Origin: Dolomedes plantarius
Taxonomy: Eukaryota > Arthropoda > Arachnida > Araneae > Dolomedidae
NCBI GenBank assembly: GCA_907164885.2
Contig: OU015496.1
Location: forward strand, 163,729,850 to 163,793,849
Reading direction: 5' to 3'
Length of the DNA: 64,000 nt
The position numbers and the translations under genes are program-made. The notes beneath the pieces are model-generated. The model saw nothing but the letters and a program-made list of their open reading frames with translations. It searched no databases and was not told where the DNA came from. Below are positions 23,861-35,100 of this stretch, piece after piece (position 1 is the stretch's first letter; every line of letters starts with the position of its first letter).

Positions 23861-23906
23861 CCCGTCTTTCTAGTATTAACATTAATATTAATACTAGAAA
23901 GACGGG
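23861..23906. repeat. Perfect 19-bp-arm hairpin
   Basis: CCCGTCTTTCTAGTATTAA and its exact reverse complement flank an 8-base loop. ATTAATATT motifs continue to the right up to the next TA tract. Confidence 0.85.
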
Positions 23907-23956
23907 ATTAGATGGTATTAATATTAATATTATATCTAGTATTAATATTGAACCCC

Positions 23957-24566
<610 letters not shown>

Positions 24567-25260
24567 TGTTGAAAGGACATTAGTTCCGGTTCACTCCTTG
24601 ATCTATGATGATCGGGGAAAATTAATCGTCTTAAGTGGTCAGCTGATCTGATGACGAGGGAAGTGTCTCGCCAATTGGACCTCCGAAAAGTGATGTCACT
24701 TTAAAGGCCCCAATTAAAACCTTTTTAAAATTCGGGCGTTCGCAGCGCCATAATGGCGAGTTGCGTCGCTGCGAACTAAAAAAAAATTCAGTTAGCCCCT
24801 AGACCTGCATTTAGAAGGTCGCTACTCCGGCATTGAAGCCGTGAATTACGATTCTTCATAAGTCCTCGTGCGAGCCAGAACATCCCGACTCCCTGTCGAT
24901 TTTAACTCTATTAGCTATTTTGTTTCGAGAAGAAACAATATAGCTATTAGAGATAGCTCGTTCTTTAGATCCCAGAAGGATCTGGACAATTGATTATCGG
25001 CCAAGTACGTGATTCCGGCAGAAGTGATTGTTGCGCGTCCTAATTTCCCGTATAAGAAGCCAGAGAACTTTTGCGGTTTGACTTCTGATATGTACTGATG
25101 GGTTGCAGCTTAGTTTCCCGATCAGCCTCTCGAGAGCATCATATAGTGTGTAGTCATCCTAATTCATCAAAGTCTTCTCATTGTAAATAAATCATTTCAT
25201 TTAATAAATAACTTGATTTTATCGTCGTTTTTTACTCTACCATTCGGCGAATTCTTTACA
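24567..25260 (+). mobile_element. Possible solo LTR
   Basis: A moderately GC-rich ~690-bp block in AT-rich surroundings that starts TGTTGAAAGG and ends TTCTTTACA. Near the right side it has a TATA-like GTATAAGAAG (~25049), then AATAAA-type signals (~25186-25206), the order expected of an LTR promoter and polyadenylation signal. No matching second LTR or target duplication is visible, so this is tentative. Confidence 0.4.
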
Positions 25261-25343
25261 AAGTATATATGTGTGTATGTATGTTTGTATGCATGCATGT
25301 ATGTATGTGTGAGTGTATGTATATACATACACACACATATATA

Positions 25344-26558
25344 CACTGAAGTGCCACTGAATTAGGGATACCTACCTAGTAACGAGTTGGGCCTCCTCTG
25401 GCCTTGATAACGGCTGCCACACGACGAGGCATAGATTCAACAAGTTTCTGGAAACGTTCCACGGAATGTCTTGCCAAATATTGGCTAAAGCTGTCCATAA
25501 TTCAGTAAGGTTCTTTGGTGCTGTGTGATGGCTTTTCACGCCTTGTTCCAAAACATCCCAAAGATGCTCAATAGGATTTAAGTCTGGGCTTCTAGGTGGC
25601 CAATTCATGACAGAGAAGTCAGAGGAATGCTCATCCAACCAGCCAGTGGCTAACCGGGAGTTGTGAGAGGTACAGTTGTCTTGCTGGAAAACTCCATTAC
25701 CTTGCGGATAACAGAACAGCATAAACGGATGGAGGTGATCACCCAGCAACTCTAAGTACCGAATTGCATTGAGGGAGATTGGTACACGCACCAAAGATCC
25801 CAAACTGTGCCACGAAAAAACACCCCAGACCATGATTGAGCCACCATGCCCTTGTACAGTTCCAGCCAGGCATGCAGGATCCATGGCTTCATGAGCTTGA
25901 CGCCATATTCTCAGCCTCCCGTCGGCGTTAAGTAGTCGGAATCGAGACTCATCACTCCATGCTACTCGTTTCCAGTCCTCTACATTCCAGTCTCTGTGCT
26001 CTCTTGCCCAGGCAAGACGTGCAGCCCGATGGCGAGTATAGAGCAATGGTACTCTCGTAGGTCGACGGCTCCCGAAACCCATACGGTGAAGCGAACGTTG
26101 CACAGTCCGTTTACTGACTGTACGACTGGCACCGTCATTAAACTGGGTGGTAATTTGAGCTAATGTTTGGCTTCGCTGGCTACGTACAATACGCCTGAGC
26201 CGTCTCTCACCACGCACTGTCAAGGCTAATTGTCCTTTGCAGTTTTCCCGATCGCTAGTTTCTTTCCACCATCCATGTATTCTTGGTATACTCTTGACAC
26301 TGTCGACCTTGAAAATCCTAGCTGTCTGACGATTTCGGAAATTGAATGGCCCATGCGTCGCGCACCTACGATTTGTCCGCGATCGAAGGTGTCTAAATCA
26401 GGCAGTTTACCCATACTGGCAATTCCAACAACTAATTCAGAACAACCACAGTACGCGCTATATATGCAGTTACCACAGCACCCTCACTTGCGCATACATG
26501 ATGCGCAGCGCTACACAATTTGCATAGGCTTTGCTATCCCTAATTCAGTGGCACTTCA

Positions 26559-26561
<3 letters not shown>
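25344..26561 (-). mobile_element. Near-intact Tc1/mariner transposon (DD36E-type spacing)
   Basis: A 1218-bp element with perfect 27-bp terminal inverted repeats (25344-25370 and 26535-26561, beginning CACTGAAGTGCCACTG) and TA duplications on both sides. It encodes one transposase on the minus strand, disrupted by what looks like a single-base deletion. Perfect ends and an almost intact gene indicate a young insertion. Confidence 0.95.
25372..26414 (-). pseudogene. Tc1/mariner transposase, one apparent frameshift
   Basis: Start MGKLPDLDTFDRGQIVGARR at 26414. The N-terminal paired-like helix-turn-helix (SISEIVRQLGFSRSTVSRVY) is intact. After GGKK, at ~26258-26263, one missing base shifts the frame; the rest is open from ~26256 down to 25372. 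The second DNA-binding half (RTVSKRTVQRSLHRMG) and the DDE domain follow: WSDESRF (first Asp), QQDNCTSH (second Asp) and SPDLNPIEH (Glu). I count 36 residues between the second Asp and the Glu, the spacing of the DD36E (Incomer-type) group. Total length would be ~345 residues, normal for the family. The frameshift makes this copy non-functional unless it is a reading error. Confidence 0.9.

Positions 26562-26606
<45 letters not shown>
26562..26606. repeat. (TA)n/(AC)n microsatellite
   Basis: TA tract between the Tc1 element and the next MITE. Confidence 0.9.
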
Positions 26607-26608
<2 letters not shown>

Positions 26609-26757
26609 CGGGAAATTTCTGTAGCCGGGCATATGTTGTTCAAATCCGATTCAAAACACTCCATAGAGCCAATGTTATTTTACCCCCACTTCTGCGGACA
26701 CCCCTGAAAACGGCCACTTTTTTCGGAACTATGAATGGCTGGTGTAGAGAGGTTTCA

Positions 26758-26760
<3 letters not shown>
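26607..26760. mobile_element. Tigger/pogo-like MITE
   Basis: The right end ...GTAGAGAGGTTTCACTG before TA is a canonical Tigger-type terminus; the left end CACCGGGAAATTTCTGTAGCC is its diverged inverted partner. It shares internal sequence with 17386-17673. Confidence 0.65.
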
Positions 26761-26834
<74 letters not shown>

Positions 26835-26850
26835 CGCGCGTGCGCACGCG
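26761..26850. repeat. Compound (TA)n-(TG)n-(CG)n microsatellite
   Basis: TA, then TG, then CG alternating runs in succession: continuous alternating purine-pyrimidine DNA of about 90 bp. Confidence 0.95.
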
Positions 26851-27704
26851 TAAGGGAGAGAGAGCGTTTATTCCCAACAACAGTTAGGAATAAAAAATGA
26901 AATAAATACTTCTTCATCTGAAATAGTTTTTGATGAAATCGAGTCAAAAACATAAAACGCAAAAAATGATCGTAAAACGAGTCATTCGCAATACATTCGT
27001 TGAAGAAAACGTCTCGTTTCGCTTCTCTAAACATTTGAATAAAAAATTATTTTTTTTAATTATTTTTTCATTTCATTTCATCGTTTTAATTTATTTTTCC
27101 AGCAAACGTATAACACATAAAATTGTTTCCGAGTTTAAACATTTCCTACAGGGTAAAATACACTTTTTTTAACGCTTATGCAAACTTTCGCAGGAAAAAA
27201 AAATAAAATAAGAAATCTGATTTTTTTTTCTTTTCCTTTCGGTGTTATGGAGATAAGGGGAGAAAATTGAAAAGTCGAAAAACTGTTATTGAACTCTGTG
27301 ATTTTTTTTTTTTTTTTGTTACCGTGATTACTTCTTCTTAGCAAGTCAAGAAAGTATTTACGACTGAAAAAAATAAAGCTTGCCGTCTCAAAACTAGTTT
27401 CTGGGCTAGGATTCGGAATACAAAGAAAAATATTTTCCTGTGCTCCGGAAAAAAAAATGCCCTCAACAACTACGTATTAATCAGCATTCTTACCTAAACA
27501 GATATTTTTGTTTAAACTATTTTCTCGTAGAGGGAATTGCATTCGGAAACAGAAAAGGTATGAACTTGTTTTATAATTACAGATTTAATTTTCTTTTTCC
27601 TGATAAATGCTTCAATAAAAGTGTAAGAAAGACTGATAGACTGATGTAAACTTGTCTTTAGACAATTAAACCCTCCCAATGCTTTGATTGGTCTGAGTCA
27701 TGTA

Positions 27705-27708
<4 letters not shown>
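26851..27708. other. AT-rich spacer
   Basis: Poly-T and poly-A runs; no gene recognised. Confidence 0.35.
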
Positions 27709-27752
<44 letters not shown>

Positions 27753-27772
27753 TTATTTATTTATATTTATAT
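27709..27772. repeat. (TA)n/(TTTA)n microsatellite
   Basis: TA run passing into TTTA repeats next to a transposase relic. Confidence 0.9.
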
Positions 27773-27794
27773 ATATTCCTTGTATGACGACTAG

Positions 27795-28830
27795 TGGTAT
27801 TTTCTTCCACTCGGCTTGGAGAAGACGTAAGTTCCTTCACCGATAATTTTGGACGGTTGTTGCACCCCTTAATTCGGCGATCCAACTTGTCCCAGAGGTT
27901 CTCGATAGGGTTTGGGTCTGGGCTGTGGGCAGGCTAGTCCATTCGGTTAACCCCATTGTCACCACACCAATCCATGGTGGACCTCGCAACATGACAGCTG
28001 GCGTTGTCGTCCTGGAAGTAACATGGGTACAATCTGTAAAACTGCCACAACGTAGGAAGCACACTGTCATTCAAAATAGTGCACTAGGTGTCGGCGTTGA
28101 GCTTACCATGATAGGGGACCAAGGGTTCCAGTCCATACCAGGAGAAGCACCTCAATTCCACCTCCACTGTGGGCACAATGCATTCTGGCAGGAGGCGTTC
28201 TCTAGGCAGGCACCAGACCCAGACCCTGCCATCCGAACGGTAGAGGGTGAACCTTGATTCGTCGCTCTAGAGAACCCGTTTCCACTGATCTACGGTCCAC
28301 TTTCGACGTGCTCTGCACCACATTGACCGAGCAGCGCGGTTGAACTTTGTGATCAAAGGCTTATGGGCGGCAGAACGACCATGAACACTTAGCAGATGTG
28401 CTTCCTTACGGTTAGTATTCATCGAAACAACAGTCCCGGATGCCTGTCGAAACTCCTGGCGTATGTGGGCCATCAGTTGGGTGTGGTTCTTCCGAATTTC
28501 TCTGGACAGCATCCATCAGTATCTCCCAGTTTCGTGGATCTGCCGACTGGGGGCACATTCCGACAATCACCGCTCACGTTCCACTTCTGAATGACATAGG
28601 CCACTGTCGATTTTGGGTAATTCATCTCGCTAGATATGTCCCTTAAGGGTCAGACATTTCTGTGATACCCGACGATTACACCTTTCTCGAAATTGGATAA
28701 ATCTGCACTTTGTGACATCTTGCATGCGACTAATGCCAATGTTGTTTCCTAAACGGTGTTTAACGGCGGAGGGCGTGGCGTATATCAGGATCGCAGATAT
28801 CGTCCTTTGCATAGGTGTCCAAATACTTAT
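27795..28830 (-). pseudogene. Tc1-like (DD34E) transposase relic
   Basis: Minus strand, several frames. Visible pieces are WTVDQWKRVL followed after a frame break by the first catalytic motif region (~28260), then QDDNASCHVARSTMDWCG (second Asp, ~27990), and SPDPNPIENLWDKL (Glu, ~27915). I count 34 residues between the second Asp and the Glu. A conserved Trp codon just before PAHSPD is now TAG (~27936). Additional frameshifts occur. A right-end motif GTGTCCAAATACTTATTG at ~28817 resembles a Tc1 terminus; the left end is not clear. Confidence 0.75.
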
Positions 28831-28910
28831 TGTTAGATAGTGTGTTATATATATATGCAGAGTCTGTGTTATATATATACAGAGTGTGTTATATATATAC
28901 ATTATATATA

Positions 28911-29400
28911 TACAGAGTCATCAAAAAAGTTGTCCGTGATTTCAGTTGTGCCCATCGGGGAACAACAATCGACCGATCGGTATTTTGCTTAGCATTAGAT
29001 GGCATGTTATCTCTGGGAGTTTTATTTTTCCATGTCATGGTGACCGTGACTGCGCTAGAGGCATGCGCCGATGCTGTGAAGTCGCGCTTCCTCCTACGTG
29101 GGTTTCCACGTTGGATAGGAAGGGACGGTCCAATTTTTTGGTCACCTAGTCCCGATTTGACCTTATAGACCTTTTGTCAATGGGGTTACCTAAAAAACAC
29201 TATGTACGCCGAGGAGATCCGGGACGACGCCATTGATCGCACAGAATCACTGCTGCAATAGCGACTGCTCCTGCTATGATCGAGCGTACCTGGATGGAGA
29301 TGGACTATCGCCTAGATGTGTGCCGAGCGATGAGGGGTTCTCCTATCCGAACCTCTTAGGTAATGTCCAAAACTTGATAACAAAATAACGCTTTGCATTT
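28911..29400 (+). pseudogene. Mariner-like element relic with internal deletion
   Basis: Plus-strand traces of a transposase C-terminus: SPSPDLTL-stop (~29143), WGYLKNTMYAEEIRD (~29187) and, after a frame break, MIERTWMEMDYRLDVCRAM (~29277). The start at 28911 (GAGTCATCAAAAAAGTTGTCC) resembles a mariner terminus, but the N-terminal coding part is missing, suggesting a large internal deletion. This family is distinct from the Tc1 relic to its left. Confidence 0.65.
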
Positions 29401-31256
29401 AAAGACATTACATTAATATTTTTCTAAATAAGTGTGATTTGTTTATTTTAACTAAGGTCCGTTAATTAAAAAATGTTTTTGTATTATAAGAATATGCTAC
29501 TGTGAAATTAATATGATGAAAATCGCGAAATTCTAAAAAATCAGTTGTTCTGTAATGGCATCTAAAAATCAGAAATACTTAGAATATGCAAGTTTTCTAT
29601 AAAAAATCATATAGTTTGAATATTTTCTTGACCAAATATATATATATATATAAATTTAATATACTATAAAAGAAATTTAAAAGAACAAAACAAATTTCAT
29701 CACTTTTTAATTAAAATATCCATTTTGAAGCTGGTTTGCGGCACTTGAAAATATTATAGTACAATAATAAAATTTTATATTCTTTATTTTAATCCAAAAA
29801 GGTAACTTTGAAAACTAGAGCACTTTGAAATTTAAAAAAAAAAGCTTTTATTGTTCCACCCCAATATATAATATATATATTCATTCCAAAAAAAAAAAGG
29901 AGGAATTCAAAAATCAGCATCTGCAAATGTATGTGAAAAAATACTGAAAGGAAAATAGGCTATATGAAGGTTGAAGATCTACGGGGTTAACTGATGCGCC
30001 GCCTCAAGTAATCTAATCTTCAGTGTGCGTTCAAGTCTCACAAACTTTATCGCTAGAATACAACTTGAAACTTTCAGTTTATCAAAAACTTCTTCGCAAT
30101 GGACCTCAGTGAATCGTTGGTGTAATCATCAGTCGACAGGATATTACCTGTCATTATGGACAGAGGCTAAAGCTCCAAAGTAGTGTTTCTAAAGACTATC
30201 AGTGCCTTAAATATCACATTTAATGTAGCTAGTTATTTGATAACTAATTTGACAGCCACATTAAATATCTCATGTCATCTATCAATTTTTCATTACTTAA
30301 AATACAGTTGGAAAAATTCTCCATTCAAATATGTTGAAATACTTTTCAAGAGGCATTTCCAAGGTTTTTAACCGCGTGCGTTTCTGGGGGTGAACTTTTG
30401 GTGTCGTGTTAGTTACCGAATGTGGAGCTTTTGAATCGCCTGAGCAAAATCTAGGCTATATTACTGTGGCAGGGCTAGGTTCATTTGGATAACGGTATGA
30501 AATATTGAGGGTACACCTAAATTTTCCGTTCTTGGCCATTTCTTGTGTTACAAATTTAGTACTCCGATACCATTTCAGCATCTTCAGACAAATTGGGGCT
30601 TAAAGACATGTTGTACTCTGACGTCGTCATGTTTATTAAACATTTACATTATAGCATGCGCACGACAAAGCAGTTTGCTGCTTTAGTGTGCAGACATGAA
30701 TGACGTATTCCTTCTCCATCGGCAACGATGGAGGAGGAATGTTTTGACTCAAAATACTAGTCTACTCGATGAGCGGCCTACGTAAGTAACGTGCATTATT
30801 TTAAAGGTATATCTTTTGATTAACGCATAGATATTTTGTGGTGGGTAGAATATGTCTTGGAATCCTCCCAGTGCAAACTATGTCATACGATGAGCAAATC
30901 ACAAAATTTGTGACTCCAACGTCTCAATGAAAAAAAATAATAAAATAAAAATAAAAATAAATGCTTGAACAGATCATCTAACCAGATCTAAAAGTTGCTT
31001 TTCGGCTTCTTTCAATAGTACTAACTACGCTTATATTTTTTTTCTACTCCATTTCGTGACGCGGTTTAAATTATTTGCAGAACTGTGTCAGTTTTTAAAT
31101 GAATTTTTTCATTGTTTCCCGTTACGCAAAATATTCTGTAATAAAACATACAGAATAAAAAGCAAAATGCTCTACGATGGCAAGATATAGCTAAGATAGC
31201 TATTATGGCAAGAATAGTCGATGTTCAGGAAGATGCTTATATCATCGTTTCATATA
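29401..31256. other. AT-rich spacer
   Basis: Short TA tracts (~29637-29652, 29866-29880). No gene or clear repeat recognised. Confidence 0.35.
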
Positions 31257-32121
31257 CAGGTAACCCTCCTATAACAGGGTAGATAGGTTCTTGGAAAAAG
31301 CCGTGTTGTGTGAAACCGTGTTATACGAGACCCAGAGACAGTTCAAAAAAAGGGGGGGGGGGGGAGGTTACGTTCTGAAAACTTATTAAAAACAAACATT
31401 TTTAAATGCCATATAAGCAACTTAAATTTTATTAAAAATATAAATGTATGTATAACACAAAACGAAAAGAAACCAAAAAAAATATTTTCATTTGATGCGA
31501 CCTTAATTTAATAAATTTCTTCCTCATCACTGCTGAGTAAATCAAACGAGAACTTTTTTCGATTGAACGATATCACCTTCACTTTCAGAACCTTTTTCAT
31601 TTAGATTTTTTGCACCTTCTATCCTCTTTAAAAAATCTGTAATTTTGGTTTATTTGTTAGTTCTCACAAGGTCATTGTAGATTCACGGTATGAACATGAG
31701 ACAATTTTGCAGCTCCCATTTGAATTTTCGGCTTCTTTCAGCGAAAGGGTCTGCATTCAGGAAAAATTATTCAAGATTTTCAGATAAGCTTAGGCCTTCT
31801 TGTAATTTTATAGAGTTATAAATGAATAAATTATAATCTGTTTACACATTTTCATATAAAGCCACTATAGTTTATTATTCCTTCCCGTCATTATTTTAAG
31901 GTCATTTAGTTTTTAAATGTGTTAAACAAAAATCATGTTATCTAGTGCTTTAGAAGTACAGTGTTGTACAAAGGTTTTCGCAATTTTTTTTATCGTGTTA
32001 GAGGGAAATCGTGTTACAGGTTGCAGTGTTATACGAGGGTTCTCGCAATTTATCTCGCAGCAATTCTTCGTGTTAGAGCGAAACCGTGTTGTAAGATGCC
32101 GTGCTGTAGGAGGGCTACCTG
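31257..32121. mobile_element. 865-bp pogo/Tigger-like element
   Basis: Ends CAGGTAACCCTCCTATAAC and (inverted) CAGGTAGCCCTCCTACAGC with TA on both sides. Subterminal GTGTTATACGAG-type motifs recur at both ends (~31318, ~32026). On the minus strand around 31516-31530 the sequence reads SDEEE followed shortly by a stop, possibly the acidic C-terminus of a decayed pogo transposase. No intact frame. Confidence 0.7.
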
Positions 32122-35100
32122 TATATATTTTTCCTTTTGAGTTCAAGTGTTTTGCGGTAGTGCCCTTTCCTGATAAAAAAAAAGTCCCATTTTTATTGTG
32201 TAAAAAATAAATATTAATAGCCACATTTTTTATATGACTTTCCCCAGTTTTAAGGCTTTTGTTATAAATTGTCCATTTTAACACGGATGTAACCGTGGAT
32301 TTAAAAAAAAAAATGGTACTCCGTAAAATCCCGTAAAGAGAAAAACACACACACAGATTTGGATTTACAAGCATTTAATTTATAAATCTCCATAAATAAA
32401 ATCTGTTTTCACAACATATTAATATACAATCAATGGGGGGTGTGAGCTACAAATAAGGAAAATAAATCCATGCTTAATACTGGCAAAAGAAAGCGAGAGG
32501 GAGATGTAACAGATGATAAGTCGAAACTATATAAGAATTATACACAAAACAATGAAGCTAATCTCTAAAAAAAAAAGAAAGACACACGAATAAAAAGACA
32601 GAAGTAAACGATACAAGTGCATCAGATAAAAACAATTAACATGTAACGGCACTTAGCAATTCCAAGCAACGACTTTTGCAAGAGACTGGAATACCTTTTG
32701 GCAAACCGATTTCCGAAAGGAAAAATAAAAAATAACAGCAAATAAGTTTTTGTTTCAAAATAGATCATCAAAATCAATGGTTTTGTATAATAATAGAAGT
32801 ATTAAAAAAAACCTCAGTGTTATTAACAATTTACGACGAAAAAAAGTTTTTTAACGGATAAAAATTTTATTTAGTTTTTTAAGAATTCCTTTGTTCAAGT
32901 ATTATTGTTACTCCATGAAAGCATCAATAATTTTTCAATAATTTTTCAAGGTTTTCAAGCTAGTGTTCTTGCAACACTCCCTCATTATAGAAGAAAGTCA
33001 TGAAAACTGTACATTACGCTATATAATTTTTCTTATTCCTACTTTATAATCCTATATTTATAAATGTTGGCATAAGTTTGTAACTGTTTACATTTTGTTG
33101 GTAATTCAGCCTATGTATGTTTACTTAATTAATTATACCTTTCATATTCTGTTAAAATAATTCATTTTCTAAAGACGTTCCGAGGTTAAACAATGCCTTT
33201 TTCAAGAATGCTAGCAGATTCTCATATAGTGTGATTGCAGGTAAAATACGCACAATACACCACAGTATGAGTTAACACAAATCTGCGATGTTTTGCAGTA
33301 TGGAAAAAAAATACTCTATTAAGCTCAGGGAAACCACTACTAATGGCCATAAACAGCGGCAGGTTTTCAATTTAAATAAATTTTCCAATAAATACAAATG
33401 TAAAAAGGTAGAAAATTGCATCTTAATTTTTTTTTATACAATACTTAAACGTATTTTTCTATAACACAATGCTAATCCAAAAGCTAGAAGTTTGAAATTG
33501 TGGCACGTGATAGTATGGGATGATTATACACATAATGAAAGTTTTCCCGGCACATGAAATTTGATTCAACTAACAGACGAATATCAACATTTATCAAATC
33601 GTGGACCAGATACCACCCCTTCCTCTAAATGAAAGTATATTATATTTACTCGAACCTGAAGTAAGTCTATAAAATGATAATACCAACATTTTTAGCCGTT
33701 AGAAAACTTTGCTTAATTAGTTAATTTTGAGACTTGCGAGTCATTTGTACTTATTTTCGATAGAAGTCTACATTAAACGGTCTTGCACAAAATATGAAGG
33801 TAAATAACTAAATCATTATAATTATAAATAAACAGGGAGAGCCTACATATGGAATTTGTGGGTACAAAAGGATTTGGCAAAGATTTTATCTTTTGGGAAA
33901 ATCTGCTACATACTCTAAGTTTAAAAGCCAATCGACTTCCAGTTAAGCTACAAAATTTATCTCATCCAAATAAGTATATCGTAATACATCAAATGAAGCT
34001 TAATATCAATGACTAATATTATCAAACTTTTTGAATGCTTATTTCTGAAAAGACAAACGGGAGTAGGCAGTGGGAATTTTTCTTCAACATTGAATTAAGT
34101 GTGCTTTTGAAATTGGGCTTATAATGATATCACAACACTGCTCCAGATTTTGTTTAAGAAATTAAATTAAATTAAGACTTAATAACGGTAAAAGTTACTC
34201 GAACGTGAAATTATACGATAATTTTAGAATTTTGTAAACAATATAAAAATGATTATTATTCACAAAGTTTTTAAGGAGGATTACCTTATAGGAAAAAATA
34301 ATACGAAGATGGGAGATTTTCTAGTAATTAAAAAGGGATTAAGATATCACTACGTGAAATGAAAATGAATAGTGTATGCGGTAAACTAGGTGAAATTACC
34401 AACAAAACAGGGTGAATAAGTGAAATTTGCTAATGCCCGAGCCATATTTCATAAATAAAGATGTTAAAAAAAGGGACACTGAATAAGCTGGCCACGTAAT
34501 GGGGTAGAGAACAAAATTAAAAGGATTATTACGATTCTCAACGCGTTTTATAGTAATATTTTACACTCATTAAAGTCTTGGCTTTTATAATTATACTGAA
34601 ATATCTAAAACAAAGCAATTCCATTAAAATAGACTTATACTGAATCCGGCGTATATATGGATTCAGATTAATGTTTAACATAAGAAAAAACTTCTAGGGG
34701 GAAAAAATGTCATAACATTTTGAGTTATACTCTAATCCACTGAATTAGCGTAGATTGCTCGTGGGATTAAAAAAAAAAATAGACGAAGGAAAAGGAAAAT
34801 AATTTTAATTTCGGAAGCATCAAGCTACAGATAAAACCAATACTTTTCTCTCACGTTTCATAAAATTCTAAGAAGACAAACTTAACACGTTTCGGACCTT
34901 CCTTCCCGACAGAAAGTCCGAACTTCATTCCAGTCTCTTGCAAAAGGATTTCAACAAAACGTAATTCAAAGTCATACAGAACCTCAAAGAATCGATCAGA
35001 AAAGAAAAGAATTCGGCTTATCTTTTTTAACAAATTACCTGATCTCGACGTACCTTTGAGGTATTATGCTACACTGTACAATGGAACGCACACACGCACA

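Noticed and set aside
31922..32374. 150-codon minus-strand frame
   Set aside because: Overlaps the terminal region of a pogo-like element and extends into unrelated DNA; repeated terminal motifs explain the apparent repeats in it.
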